A DNA stretch of 64,000 bases. Origin: Lachnoclostridium phytofermentans ISDg. Its GTDB lineage: Bacteria > Bacillota > Clostridia > Lachnospirales > Lachnospiraceae. Each line of letters begins with the position of its first letter. Positions within the stretch are counted from its first letter, which is position 1. Position numbers and translations under genes: made by a program. The notes beneath the pieces were generated by a model. It was not told the DNA's origin, did no database searches, and worked only from the letters and a program-made list of their open reading frames with translations. Shown here one piece after another: positions 27,824 through 36,577 of this stretch. The stretch lies in the NCBI RefSeq assembly GCF_000018685.1, contig NC_010001.1, forward strand, positions 760,001 through 824,000, written 5' to 3'.

Positions 27824-28648
27824 ATGGATAATATGTATGATAAGGTTATGGAATCGACAAAGTATATTCAAAGCAAAAATAATTTAAAACCTAAGGTAGG
27901 AGTTGTGTTAGGTTCTGGACTTGGTGATTTAATTGATGTGATTGAAGAAATAGAATATATTAGTTACGAAGACATTCCTAATTTTCCAAAATCAACGGTA
28001 ATAGGCCATCAGGGAAGATTGGTATTTGGCAAGATAAATGGAGTTGATATATTAGCAATGCAAGGAAGATTTCATTATTTCGAAGGATATACTATGAAAG
28101 AGGTAGCATATCCAATCTTCGTCATGAAACAATTAGGCATCGAACAGCTTATACTGACAAATGCTTGTGGTGGAATCAATACTGACTTTCAACCAGGAAC
28201 CTTAATGATTATAAACGATTTTATTAATCTAGTATCAGATAATCCACTTATTGGGGTAAATGATGAGAGGTTTGGGACAAGATTTCCAGATATGTCGGAA
28301 CCTTATAAATTAGACTTAATAGATAAGGCAAAGAACATTGCAAATGAGATGGGAATCGAATATAAGGAAGGTGTCTATGCAGGATTTATGGGACCTTATT
28401 ACGAAACAGCAGCAGAAATAAGAATGATAAAAAATCATGGTGCAGATGCTGTTGGTATGTCAACGGTTCCTGAGACCATCGCTGCAAATTATCTGGGTAT
28501 TGATGTACTGGGCATATCTTGTATAACAAATATGGCTACTGGAATACAGAAGCACAAGCACTCTCATGAGAGGGTTGTTGAAACAGCTCAAAAAGCATCT
28601 GTAAATTTGAGTAAATGGGTTGCAAAAATTATCGAAAACATGAATTAA
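27824..28648 (+). CDS. Purine nucleoside phosphorylase (inosine/guanosine type)
   Basis: The 274-residue enzyme cleaves purine nucleosides with phosphate to base plus ribose-1-phosphate in salvage. Motifs of the trimeric PNP family are present: GVVLGSGLGDL at the start, GHQGRLVFG (phosphate binding), TNACGGINTDFQPG, the GPYYETAAEIR active-site segment and AVGMSTVPE. I start it at ATG 27824; the frame opens at 27740 inside the preceding remnant without a suitable site. A well-formed hairpin terminator follows. No cotranscribed partner is seen. Confidence 0.93.
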   Translation: MDNMYDKVMESTKYIQSKNNLKPKVGVVLGSGLGDLIDVIEEIEYISYEDIPNFPKSTVIGHQGRLVFGKINGVDILAMQGRFHYFEGYTMKEVAYPIFVMKQLGIEQLILTNACGGINTDFQPGTLMIINDFINLVSDNPLIGVNDERFGTRFPDMSEPYKLDLIDKAKNIANEMGIEYKEGVYAGFMGPYYETAAEIRMIKNHGADAVGMSTVPETIAANYLGIDVLGISCITNMATGIQKHKHSHERVVETAQKASVNLSKWVAKIIENMN

Positions 28649-28661
28649 TAGAATTAAGTTT

Positions 28662-28698
28662 GAAGGCAGTTCACAATAGTGAGTCTGCCTTCTTTTTT
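28662..28698 (+). terminator. Terminator after PNP (GGCAGA family, copy 4)
   Basis: GAAGGCAG (28662-28669) pairs perfectly with CTGCCTTC (28685-28692), followed by six T residues. Confidence 0.85.
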
Positions 28699-28897
28699 AA
28701 AATGCACCGGGGAATTGTAGAATTTTGAGCACTTTCGGATGCGAATACGGATTGGCATATTGACAATTATTGGGGCAAAGACTATCCTAGAAGAGATTAT
28801 ATTTGCCATGGAGGCGATAAGAATAATATATAGAAAAAATCAGAAAAGAATTTGACTTTTTAATGCGCTAAAATATTACGCAGGAACGGAGAAAATT

Positions 28898-30718
28898 ATG
28901 TATATTTTACCGGTACCCCAGCAATGGGAAGAAAAAGAAGGCTTATTTTTATTGGATTACCATTGTAGTGTTATAGTCGACGCTACAGTTACGGAACATA
29001 TTTATGATTATACAAAACTTTTGCAAAAGGATTTGAAAAAACAATTGGGCTATGCTCCTGCTATTACTAGAGGGGAGAGTTCTACAGGTGATATCCTACT
29101 GGTACATAACACCTCGCTCTTAGAAGAAGAATATCATTTGAATATCTGCACGGAAGGCATACATCTGGTGTTCGGAAGTGAGAAGGGACTTTTATATGGC
29201 ATACAGACTCTGCGCCAGATGGTTTCCCAGGTAGGGGCTCTGCTCCCGTGCTGTGAAATCAAGGATTATCCAGCCATATCCAACCGGGGATATTATTTCG
29301 ATGTTACCAGAGGGCGTATTCCAACCATGGAAAGCCTTAAGGCTCTGGCAGACAAATTAAGCTATTACAAAATGAACCAGTTGCAATTGTATATTGAACA
29401 TAGCTACCTTTTCAAGAATCAAAGTGAGGTCTGGAGGGACGACACACCTTTGACAGCTCAGGATATAATGGAGTTGGATGCGTACTGCAGACGTCTGAAT
29501 ATTGAGCTAGTGCCTTCCGTGTCCACTTTTGGGCATCTTTATAAGGTATTGAATACGAAAACCTATGGAGTCTACTGTGAAGCTCCCGAACTGGCAAAAG
29601 AAGAATTTTCTTTTAATGACCGGATGCATCATCACACCTTAGATGTATCCAATAAAGGAAGTATTGAATTTGCAAAGAAGCAAATAGAGGAGTTTCTGCC
29701 TTTATTTACATCAGAACATTTTAATATATGCGCAGATGAAACCTTTGACCTTGGTAAGGGAAAGAGTAGGGAACTAGCTGAAAATAAAGGAATTCATAGA
29801 CTGTATCTGGACTTTGTAAAAGAACTTTGCGAATTTGTAATAGAAAAAGGGAAACGTCCTATGTTCTGGGGGGATGTTATTGCAGGATTTCCGGAAACTA
29901 TCCGTGAATTGCCTAAAGATGTTATCTGTCTGAACTGGGGATATGCGGCGGAGCAGAGAGAGAATGAAACAAAAGCCCTTTTTGATGCGGGAGCTGTACA
30001 ATACGTATGCCCAGGAGTAGGAGGCTGGAATCAGTTTATTAACCTGATAGAAAGCTCCTATCATAATATAACAAGAATGTGTTCCTATGCCCATAAATAT
30101 CAGGCGCTAGGAGTCCTGAATACGGATTGGGGTGATTTTGGACATATCAATCATCCAGAATTTTCAACAACGGGGCTTATATACGGAGCTGCTTTTTCCT
30201 GGAACAGGAATCAATTGGGATTCTCTGATATCAACAGGCAAATATCCTGCATTGAGTATGGGGACAGCAGCGAGAGGTTTGTGGATAGAATTGCCAGAGT
30301 TGCCACTACATCCGTATTTAATTGGTGGCATATTGTGATGTACAAAGAATATGGGAATACAAACTTTGCCACAGAGGAAACTATTGCAAGGGTTTCAGTT
30401 GCCAATGAAGTCTTACAAAAATTAAAAAGAGAACTGTATGAAGGTATTGTTTTCATGAAACCGGAGAAGAGAGACCTTATAAAGGCTTATCTGGTGGCTG
30501 TAACTGGAATAGAGCTCTTTAATAATATTGCTGCTACCATTGCTCATGAAAAATACGGAGTAAACGGGGAAGTGAAGAAAGAGCTTGCCAAAGAGCTGGA
30601 ATACTGGTTCTATGATTACAAGGATATCTGGAGGACAGTCAGTAGAGAATCAGAGCTTTATCGTCTGCAGGAAGTTATTATATGGTATGGGGATTTATTA
30701 AGGGATATGGGATGTTAA
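28898..30718 (+). CDS. GH20 beta-N-acetylhexosaminidase
   Basis: This 606-residue protein has an N-terminal GH20b-like alpha/beta domain (about 1-120), then the GH20 barrel beginning NRGYYFDVTRGRIPTMES. The catalytic Asp280-Glu281 pair lies in NICADETFDLG, and WGDVI and LNTDWGDFGH follow as expected for substrate-assisted hydrolysis of terminal GlcNAc/GalNAc. A helical C-terminal region of about 150 residues follows. There is no signal peptide, so it works on imported or recycled amino-sugar oligosaccharides. The start has AGGAACGGAG upstream. Its stop is directly abutted by a fragment of the 19904 deacetylase gene. Confidence 0.9.
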   Translation: MYILPVPQQWEEKEGLFLLDYHCSVIVDATVTEHIYDYTKLLQKDLKKQLGYAPAITRGESSTGDILLVHNTSLLEEEYHLNICTEGIHLVFGSEKGLLYGIQTLRQMVSQVGALLPCCEIKDYPAISNRGYYFDVTRGRIPTMESLKALADKLSYYKMNQLQLYIEHSYLFKNQSEVWRDDTPLTAQDIMELDAYCRRLNIELVPSVSTFGHLYKVLNTKTYGVYCEAPELAKEEFSFNDRMHHHTLDVSNKGSIEFAKKQIEEFLPLFTSEHFNICADETFDLGKGKSRELAENKGIHRLYLDFVKELCEFVIEKGKRPMFWGDVIAGFPETIRELPKDVICLNWGYAAEQRENETKALFDAGAVQYVCPGVGGWNQFINLIESSYHNITRMCSYAHKYQALGVLNTDWGDFGHINHPEFSTTGLIYGAAFSWNRNQLGFSDINRQISCIEYGDSSERFVDRIARVATTSVFNWWHIVMYKEYGNTNFATEETIARVSVANEVLQKLKRELYEGIVFMKPEKRDLIKAYLVAVTGIELFNNIAATIAHEKYGVNGEVKKELAKELEYWFYDYKDIWRTVSRESELYRLQEVIIWYGDLLRDMGC

Positions 30719-30720
30719 TA

Positions 30721-30767
30721 CAAGTCTTAGATAATAAACATCTAGGAAATAATTCCATAATACTTTG
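30721..30767 (+). pseudogene. 47-bp fragment of the PdaB-like deacetylase gene
   Basis: Bases 30721-30767 match 20489-20535 inside the deacetylase gene at 43 of 47 positions (encoding QVLDNKHLGNNSIIL versus QVLNNKHLGNGSIIL). No start or remainder is present. A degenerate GGCAGA hairpin follows at 30797-30835, as one follows the intact gene, so this looks like the relic of a duplicated gene plus its 3' flank. Confidence 0.8.
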
Positions 30768-30913
30768 TACTGAAATAAATTTGTTAAGTTAATTTTAAAG
30801 GCAGACTACAAGAGTGAGTCTTATTCTTATAATGCAAGCTGATGAATGGTTTAGGCAATACTCATATTAATTTTAGTAATAACTAAAAAGTTATCAGTAA
30901 ACTTCTATTATAC

Positions 30914-30944
30914 AAAAAAGCGAACCATAGGCTCGCTTTTTTTG
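30914..30944. terminator. Bidirectional terminator, interrupted by ISL3 insertion
   Basis: AAAAAAGCGAACC pairs with GGCTCGCTTTTTTT. It lies between convergent genes. The insertion element has entered just after its T tract. Confidence 0.75.
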
Positions 30945-30945
30945 T

Positions 30946-32377
30946 GGCTCTATGTCAAGTCTTGGGGTATAATTGTTATCAATCATGCTCCATTACTGGA
31001 TGTAGAGCTATTTTTATATTTGGGGCCTATAACATATATTTTTGGGCATACGAAATAAACCTCGTGCCAGTCTATTGTTATTTAGTTACAAGAGTGTAAA
31101 ATACGAGTACGGAAACGTTCAAAGTTTCGAATACCATAGGAAATACGTTTAAGAACTTTTATCTTATTATTAAAACCTTCTGTTGGTCCGTTTGTAATTC
31201 CATATTTAAAAGAATTTAATATTTCTTTTCCCCAGTGACGGTATGTGGCAGCACATTTTTCAAACTCTGCTATACCAGAACTTTCTGCATTGCGAATCCA
31301 TTCGTAAAACTGTGTTCTCTGAAAGGAGTACTTAGTACTTTGACAAATATCATAAAACCATTCTTTCAACATATGCGCTTTTCGTAAGTCATCATTGTAA
31401 TAAAGCATCAAGTCACATGCTTTTTTGTATTCGTCTTCTAGTTTATGATAGCGTGTTAAAATCAGTTTATGGCTTCGTTTATAGTATTTTCTTAAAGAAG
31501 TAGGCATTGTTTTTTGAAGTCGCTTTCTTACATTTTCAATTGCCCAGGTGACTTGACGAATAAAATGATATTTATCAATAATTACTTGTGCATTGGGGAA
31601 ATAGCTATGGGCTAAATCCACATATGGCTGCCACATATCACACACAAAATATTTTACACGATATCGCTCGCTACGGTTTATATTCCGAAAATAGGCAGAT
31701 AAGTGAGGTTGTGTGCGGTCAGGAAGGATATCCATAATGGAGCGCTGCTTTGGATTAACGATGATACATTGATACTTTCCAGTCTCAGCATTGCCTTTAT
31801 ATTCATCAATGGATATCGCGTCTTTTAAAGAAGGGCAAGTATAATGGATTGTGTCTAGAATCCTTACAATAGTAGCGGATGAAACATTGGCTTTATTAGC
31901 AACAGATTTTAGTGAAGTAGTATCTCTTAATTCATTTACTATGTATTGAGTTAAGCGAGTAGATCTTTGCTGATAACGAGCAAGGAAAGAATACTTTTCA
32001 CTAAATCTTTTTCCACAAGAACATCGATAACGTCGCTTTTTTAAAACTAGGTAACAATGCTTTAGTTGAAAGGGCAAGTCCTTGATGGATTGCCAACGGT
32101 AATCATGAATTTGCTTGGTATGGCGACCACAGCAAGGACAAGTTTGTACGCTAGCCTTTGTTTCAATAAAGATTTTTACATAGGAATCCCCATGAATTAT
32201 ATTTTTTACTTTTACCTCTTTTAAATTTAGTAGTTTATTGATACAATAATTATGCATTTATGCAACCTCCTGGTGATTTGTTTCGAGACTGGCACTGGGA
32301 GGTTTTTTATTATTATAAAATAAAAAACGTTGGAGTAGCGAATTAATTTCACATACCCCAACATTTATTATAGAGCC
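30946..32377 (-). mobile_element. ISL3-family insertion sequence, complete
   Basis: The element is 1,432 bp. Its ends are imperfect inverted repeats sharing GGCTCTAT, AA and TTGGGGTAT over 25 bp (left end at 30946, right end at 32377). TTTTTTGT flanks both sides (30938-30945 and 32378-32385), an exact 8-bp target duplication as expected for ISL3. One intact transposase gene is inside. Perfect target duplication implies recent transposition. Confidence 0.95.
31082..32257 (-). CDS. ISL3-family transposase
   Basis: The 391-residue transposase has an N-terminal zinc-ribbon (CPCCGRHT and YRCSCGKRF), a helix-turn-helix (SLKSVANKANVSSATIVRIL) and a DDE catalytic domain with acidic residues in AISIDEYKGN, KYFVCDMWQPYV and TNGPTEGFNNKIK, the last being the ISL3 signature. 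The ribosome binding site AGGAGG precedes the start. No frameshift or internal stop, so it is probably active. Confidence 0.95.
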   Translation of the reverse strand: MHNYCINKLLNLKEVKVKNIIHGDSYVKIFIETKASVQTCPCCGRHTKQIHDYRWQSIKDLPFQLKHCYLVLKKRRYRCSCGKRFSEKYSFLARYQQRSTRLTQYIVNELRDTTSLKSVANKANVSSATIVRILDTIHYTCPSLKDAISIDEYKGNAETGKYQCIIVNPKQRSIMDILPDRTQPHLSAYFRNINRSERYRVKYFVCDMWQPYVDLAHSYFPNAQVIIDKYHFIRQVTWAIENVRKRLQKTMPTSLRKYYKRSHKLILTRYHKLEDEYKKACDLMLYYNDDLRKAHMLKEWFYDICQSTKYSFQRTQFYEWIRNAESSGIAEFEKCAATYRHWGKEILNSFKYGITNGPTEGFNNKIKVLKRISYGIRNFERFRTRILHSCN

Positions 32378-32392
32378 TTTTTTGTATAATAG

Positions 32393-34711
32393 TTAAATAG
32401 ATTCTGGCATGGCATCTCCAAATGGATACTCATTCTTCTCATTCTTTCTCTTCAAAATAGCGAATAATATCGTTAGTCCAATGGTTACGGCTAAAATGCC
32501 TAATAAGATGAGAGAATTGTATAGAATTAGAGAAGTATTGCCTGTGCCGCTAATTGCTTCCTTGAATAATCCTACGGAATAAGTCATTGGCATAAATGGG
32601 TATAGAACATTAAATAATTTTGGTACAGTTTCCATAGGGAAGGTACCACCGCAAGAAGTTAATTGTAATATTAAAAGTAAAATAGCCAGGAACTTTCCCA
32701 TGTTACTAAAGAATAGTAACAGTAATTGAATGATTGCGATGAATACCATGGATACCAAGCAGGAGGAAATGAAATATAAAGGAATATTCTGAACATTTAA
32801 TCCTAGTCCTGCCAATAACACAATACATAATAAGATAGCTTGGAGTAATCCAATGATCAAGTAAGCGAAAGTACGTTTGATAACTTGATTGGAGCGTCTA
32901 GAAAGTATCTTAAATCTGCAATCAGGGTCAAAGTAAATACCAAAGAAAATCATAAGTCCGCCAACCCATAAGGAGAGTGACATAAAATAAGGAGCAAAGG
33001 CTGTTCCATAGTTTGGTACAGGTTCATAAGCTTTGCTTTCTACAGTTACAGGATTGCCAACATACGTATCAAGTCCTTCTAGCGCTTTCAATTGTTCACT
33101 TGCACTATTGATGGAGGTCTTAACACCTTCATTTGCTGTCGTTATACCATCTTTAAGCTGACTGGCGCCATCGTCAAGCGTAGTAACGCCAGAAATAAGG
33201 GTATTCATGCCCTCACCTAAAGAGGAAGCACCATTGTTTAATTTGTCAGCGCCATTATAAAGGGATGTAGAACCTACAGCAAGCGTATCGATACCCTTTG
33301 TGAGTGAGGATAATCCGTTATTTAAGGAGGTTGCCCCAATGGTTAGTTGTGAGGTTGCTTTTGTAAATTCACCACCTGCAGAGTATAAAGTATTTAAACC
33401 TGCATTTAAATTACCAGCACCTAAAGCCAAGGAAGTGGCACCTTGTTTTGCGGAGATGAGTCCATTTTTTAATTCAGTAATACTATTCTTTAACTGTGTT
33501 AAATTTTGTGCTCCATCTGAGAGTGTATGAATACCAGAAGATAGAGAATTAACACCAGTGTTTAATGCAGAAGAAGCATTTTTTAGAGCATTTAGATTTG
33601 CAATATTCTTCTCATTGGTTAGATTTGCTACAATTTTAGTAATGGTTGGGTCACCAGTTTGTTTTGCATAGGCTGCGAGTGCCTGAGTGGTGTCTGAAAT
33701 ATTTCCAAGAAGTGAATCAACACCTTGTGTATAGGAGGTGATTGAATTCTGTAAGGTATCAACTCCAGTAGCAAGTGAAGAAGAGCCATTTACAATACTT
33801 GATAAACCATTTGTTGCGGTATCTAACTTCACAGCACCGCTTTCTAGCTTTTCTAGACCTTGATTTAGTGTTTCTAAACTCGTTTTTATAGTTAAGCTTC
33901 CTTCTTTTACTGTCTCAAGACCTTTTGTAAACTCAGTCCATTTACTTCCGTATGAAATAAGACCTAATTTTAAAGTAGTACTGCCAGAAACAAGTTGATT
34001 TGCCCCAGTTTTTAAAGAATTTGCGCCTTCCTTAAGAGAATTTGCACCTTCCTTTAAAGATGTCGTTGCTGTTATAAGTGTTGACATACCTTCATTTAGG
34101 GTACCAGCACCATCTTTCAAGGAGGAGGTTCCGTTTTTTAAATCCGCAGTACCATTTTGTAATTTAGTTAATCCCTCAGAAAGAGTTGTTAATTTTTCTG
34201 GAGTCTCTTTTAAATTATTGGACAATGTACTTACGATCTCCTCATTTACCGTAGAACGTACGGATGCTTCAATCTTAGCTACGGCCGTATTTAGTATCTG
34301 TGTTGCTAGGTAGTTTCTTTTTTCGTTTGATGAATAAGTAATTGTTGCTGTTTGTTTTTCAGGTTCGCTTAAAGATGCGATGTCTTCTGAAAAGTTACTT
34401 GGTATCGTAATAGTTGCATAGAATTTTTTCCCTTTTAAGCCATTCTCTGCAGCAGAAGCATCAGTAAAAATAAAATTTAGAGTTGCATCGTTCTTTAATC
34501 TATCACACATTTCTTCACCAAGGTTATGATAGTTTTCTTTAATCATTGCACCAGTATCTTCGTTAACGATTGCAACAGGAACATCTTTCAAACTGGAATA
34601 AGGATCCCAAAATGCTCCTAGATAGAAGTAACTATAAAGTAAGGGTACGATGATTACACCAATTAAAATTAAGTATGGGACATACTTCTTTTGTTTAAAA
34701 ATATCTTTCAT
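32393..34711 (-). CDS. yhgE: YhgE/Pip-family membrane protein with phage-infection-protein-like repeats
   Basis: The 772-residue protein has one N-terminal membrane segment (KYVPYLILIGVIIVPLLYSY), an extracellular part starting VPVAIVNEDTGAM, a very long stretch of short degenerate repeats of the form LxxGAxxLxxG (about residues 190-560, predicted beta-helix or coiled structure), and about five C-terminal membrane segments of the ABC-2 type. Members include Lactococcus Pip (phage receptor) and type VII-associated EsaA-like proteins. Start at 34711: the ATG at 34723 is itself part of the ribosome binding site (TGGAGG). A palindromic operator sits just upstream, and a TetR gene lies 0.5 kb away, as with the yhgD-yhgE pair of Bacillus. 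Confidence 0.88.
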   Translation of the reverse strand: MKDIFKQKKYVPYLILIGVIIVPLLYSYFYLGAFWDPYSSLKDVPVAIVNEDTGAMIKENYHNLGEEMCDRLKNDATLNFIFTDASAAENGLKGKKFYATITIPSNFSEDIASLSEPEKQTATITYSSNEKRNYLATQILNTAVAKIEASVRSTVNEEIVSTLSNNLKETPEKLTTLSEGLTKLQNGTADLKNGTSSLKDGAGTLNEGMSTLITATTSLKEGANSLKEGANSLKTGANQLVSGSTTLKLGLISYGSKWTEFTKGLETVKEGSLTIKTSLETLNQGLEKLESGAVKLDTATNGLSSIVNGSSSLATGVDTLQNSITSYTQGVDSLLGNISDTTQALAAYAKQTGDPTITKIVANLTNEKNIANLNALKNASSALNTGVNSLSSGIHTLSDGAQNLTQLKNSITELKNGLISAKQGATSLALGAGNLNAGLNTLYSAGGEFTKATSQLTIGATSLNNGLSSLTKGIDTLAVGSTSLYNGADKLNNGASSLGEGMNTLISGVTTLDDGASQLKDGITTANEGVKTSINSASEQLKALEGLDTYVGNPVTVESKAYEPVPNYGTAFAPYFMSLSLWVGGLMIFFGIYFDPDCRFKILSRRSNQVIKRTFAYLIIGLLQAILLCIVLLAGLGLNVQNIPLYFISSCLVSMVFIAIIQLLLLFFSNMGKFLAILLLILQLTSCGGTFPMETVPKLFNVLYPFMPMTYSVGLFKEAISGTGNTSLILYNSLILLGILAVTIGLTILFAILKRKNEKNEYPFGDAMPESI

Positions 34712-34726
34712 TTTAACCTCCATTCT

Positions 34727-34760
34727 AAAGTTTAACCCAAAAGTATATGGGACAAACTTT
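34727..34760. promoter_or_regulatory. Palindromic operator upstream of yhgE-like gene
   Basis: AAAGTTT (34727-34733) and CCCA (34736-34739) are mirrored as TGGG (34748-34751) and AAACTTT (34754-34760) around an 8-bp centre. The symmetry is exact in all 11 arm pairs. It is a good candidate site for the TetR regulator encoded at 35189. Confidence 0.65.
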
Positions 34761-34966
34761 AAATTAAATTCTGTTTATTCACCCTAATTATCATCTCGCT
34801 AGTCAGTATATTGCGAGTGTTTAATTTTGTAATCATACAGATTTCTTAAAATGTCGTAATTTTTTACACCGCTATTAAAATGTCTAAATTTAAGACAAAT
34901 TTGAGGTTATGACTATTGGATTACCAATACACAATTTATATAATCTTAATAAGGGAGGGGAATAGG

Positions 34967-35194
34967 ATGCAAAAGAAATATCAATTGATAATGTTAGACA
35001 TTGTCGTTCCGATTATTTTACGTAACCGCAAACATTCTCCGGATCGATGTGTTAGAAATTTGATGGAATTTGGAGAAAAAATTAGTCCTCATAAACATGC
35101 TCAAAAAGAGGTGATTTATGAGGGCTTAATGAAGTTATGCAAAGGGGAAGAACAGCAACCGATACTAGACTATTTTTTTAATATCTATTTATGA
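34967..35194 (+). CDS. Small conserved-looking hypothetical protein
   Basis: The 75-residue product begins MQKKYQLIMLDIVVPIILRN and ends LDYFFNIYL. It has a strong AAGGGAGGGG ribosome binding site 7 bp before ATG 34967, which supports translation. It is basic, probably helical, with no signal peptide. I do not recognise the family. It is divergent from the yhgE-like gene and its end overlaps the end of the TetR gene by 6 bp. Confidence 0.6.
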   Translation: MQKKYQLIMLDIVVPIILRNRKHSPDRCVRNLMEFGEKISPHKHAQKEVIYEGLMKLCKGEEQQPILDYFFNIYL

Positions 35195-35758
35195 ATGTTC
35201 TGCCATATACCTTTTTGCAGCATAGGCTTTGCACGCATTAACAAGCGAAACTATGATATCCTTCATTTCTTCTGGTGATTTCGGTATCTCGTCATTGATC
35301 CAGGAAATAATACTTCCAACTTCTCCGTTAGCAAAAAATTTTGCTAAAAACAATTTATCACTTTCGCTGATTTGTTTGTATTCATCCATTTGTTCAATGA
35401 TGGTATAAAACATTTCTGTAGAAATTTGAAATAAATAATCATGAAACTCATCATGGAAGGAGTGTTTTATCGCATTTTTGTAAAAGCTCTTTTGCTCTTT
35501 TAAGATGCAAAATAAATGATATAAGTTGTCTGACCATGTATCTAGAGACAAATCTTTTGTTAATACAACGATAACTTCATTACAAAAAATCCAATGAAGT
35601 AACTCGTATTTATCTTGAAAATGATAATAAAACGTTTGGCGGTTTAGTCCGCAAGCTTTTGTTATATCTGAAATCCTTACTTTATCAAAGGTCTTTTCCT
35701 TCATTACTTGTTTTAATCCATTAGAAATAGCTTGCTTGGTGATTAGTGATTCGGACAT
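35189..35758 (-). CDS. TetR-family regulator (DhaS/YhgD-like)
   Basis: The 189-residue regulator has an N-terminal TetR helix-turn-helix (VRISDITKACGLNRQTFYYH) and a C-terminal domain of the TetR_C_8 type seen in DhaS-like proteins. It probably represses the yhgE-like gene through the palindrome at 34727-34760; pairing of such a TetR with YhgE is known in Firmicutes. Ligand unknown. The upstream region 35759-36031 shows no further gene. Confidence 0.88.
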   Translation of the reverse strand: MSESLITKQAISNGLKQVMKEKTFDKVRISDITKACGLNRQTFYYHFQDKYELLHWIFCNEVIVVLTKDLSLDTWSDNLYHLFCILKEQKSFYKNAIKHSFHDEFHDYLFQISTEMFYTIIEQMDEYKQISESDKLFLAKFFANGEVGSIISWINDEIPKSPEEMKDIIVSLVNACKAYAAKRYMAEHS

Positions 35759-36031
35759 AAGTAGAACTCCCTTTTAGCAGTATTATTCGGTAACACCAAA
35801 ACTATATTTTGCATTATAATTATATTATTATCAGAGCATATTATATCATGAATAATTTCGTTGTAAATAAGACAATAAGTTATAGATGAAAAATGTCCAT
35901 CTGAAAAATCTTCCCGCTTCCTTTTATAATTTAAAAGTATGGTCTATATATGTATGTACAAGTTATGATTTGCTAGATTGAAATTTATTACATTATGTGG
36001 TAAATTGAAAGGAATATAAATGCCAAAGTGA

Positions 36032-36259
36032 AGGTCATGCAAAGACAAACATGAATGGGGAATCAAAGGTGTAGAGGAGAAGATAGAATATACGGAAGAT
36101 TCTGCGATTGAAACAGTGTCAGTGGATTATTCGATAGCCAAAACAGAAGAGATTGCCAAGCTGATTGGATCTCAATTCGAAGGGAATATAAGCGGAAAAA
36201 TTAGCATGAAAAAGAGTATTGAATTGCTTGAAAAATCAGGATTCGAAAAGGTAGAGTAG
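36032..36259 (+). pseudogene. Gene remnant of unknown family
   Basis: A 75-codon open frame ends at 36259. It encodes CKDKHEWGIKGVEEKIEY, a helical segment and KKSIELLEKSGFEKVE at the C-terminus. There is no start codon near its beginning and no ribosome binding site, yet residue composition looks protein-like. I treat it as the 3' end of a lost gene; family not recognised. A clear terminator follows at 36323. Confidence 0.4.
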
Positions 36260-36322
36260 TATTTCTGTACAGGCATAAAAAACAGTAGATTATTTAATAA
36301 GTTGAACTATTATATTAGACTC

Positions 36323-36374
36323 AATAGACTCTCCCTACCTGAAAAAGTGCTTAGGTAAGGAGAGTCTATTTTTT
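36323..36374. terminator. Long hairpin terminator
   Basis: AATAGACTCTCC (36323-36334) pairs with GGAGAGTCTATT (36359-36370), with a further inner CTACCT/AGGTAA stem and a T run. It may serve both flanking genes. Confidence 0.85.
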
Positions 36375-36577
36375 ATTCCTTTTTGCTTACTACTGTAAAC
36401 CTTGAATGCTAAAGCTGTTTGCCTATAGAAGTGGCAATTAATGAAAGGATTGCTGAGTCTGAGGTGCTTTTTTATCTAAGACGATAGTAGCTATTTGTTT
36501 CTTGTTGATTTTTCAGTGCATTTAAAATAGTTGGACCAGCGCTTAATGCTGTGAATACATACAACATAACAAGATTT

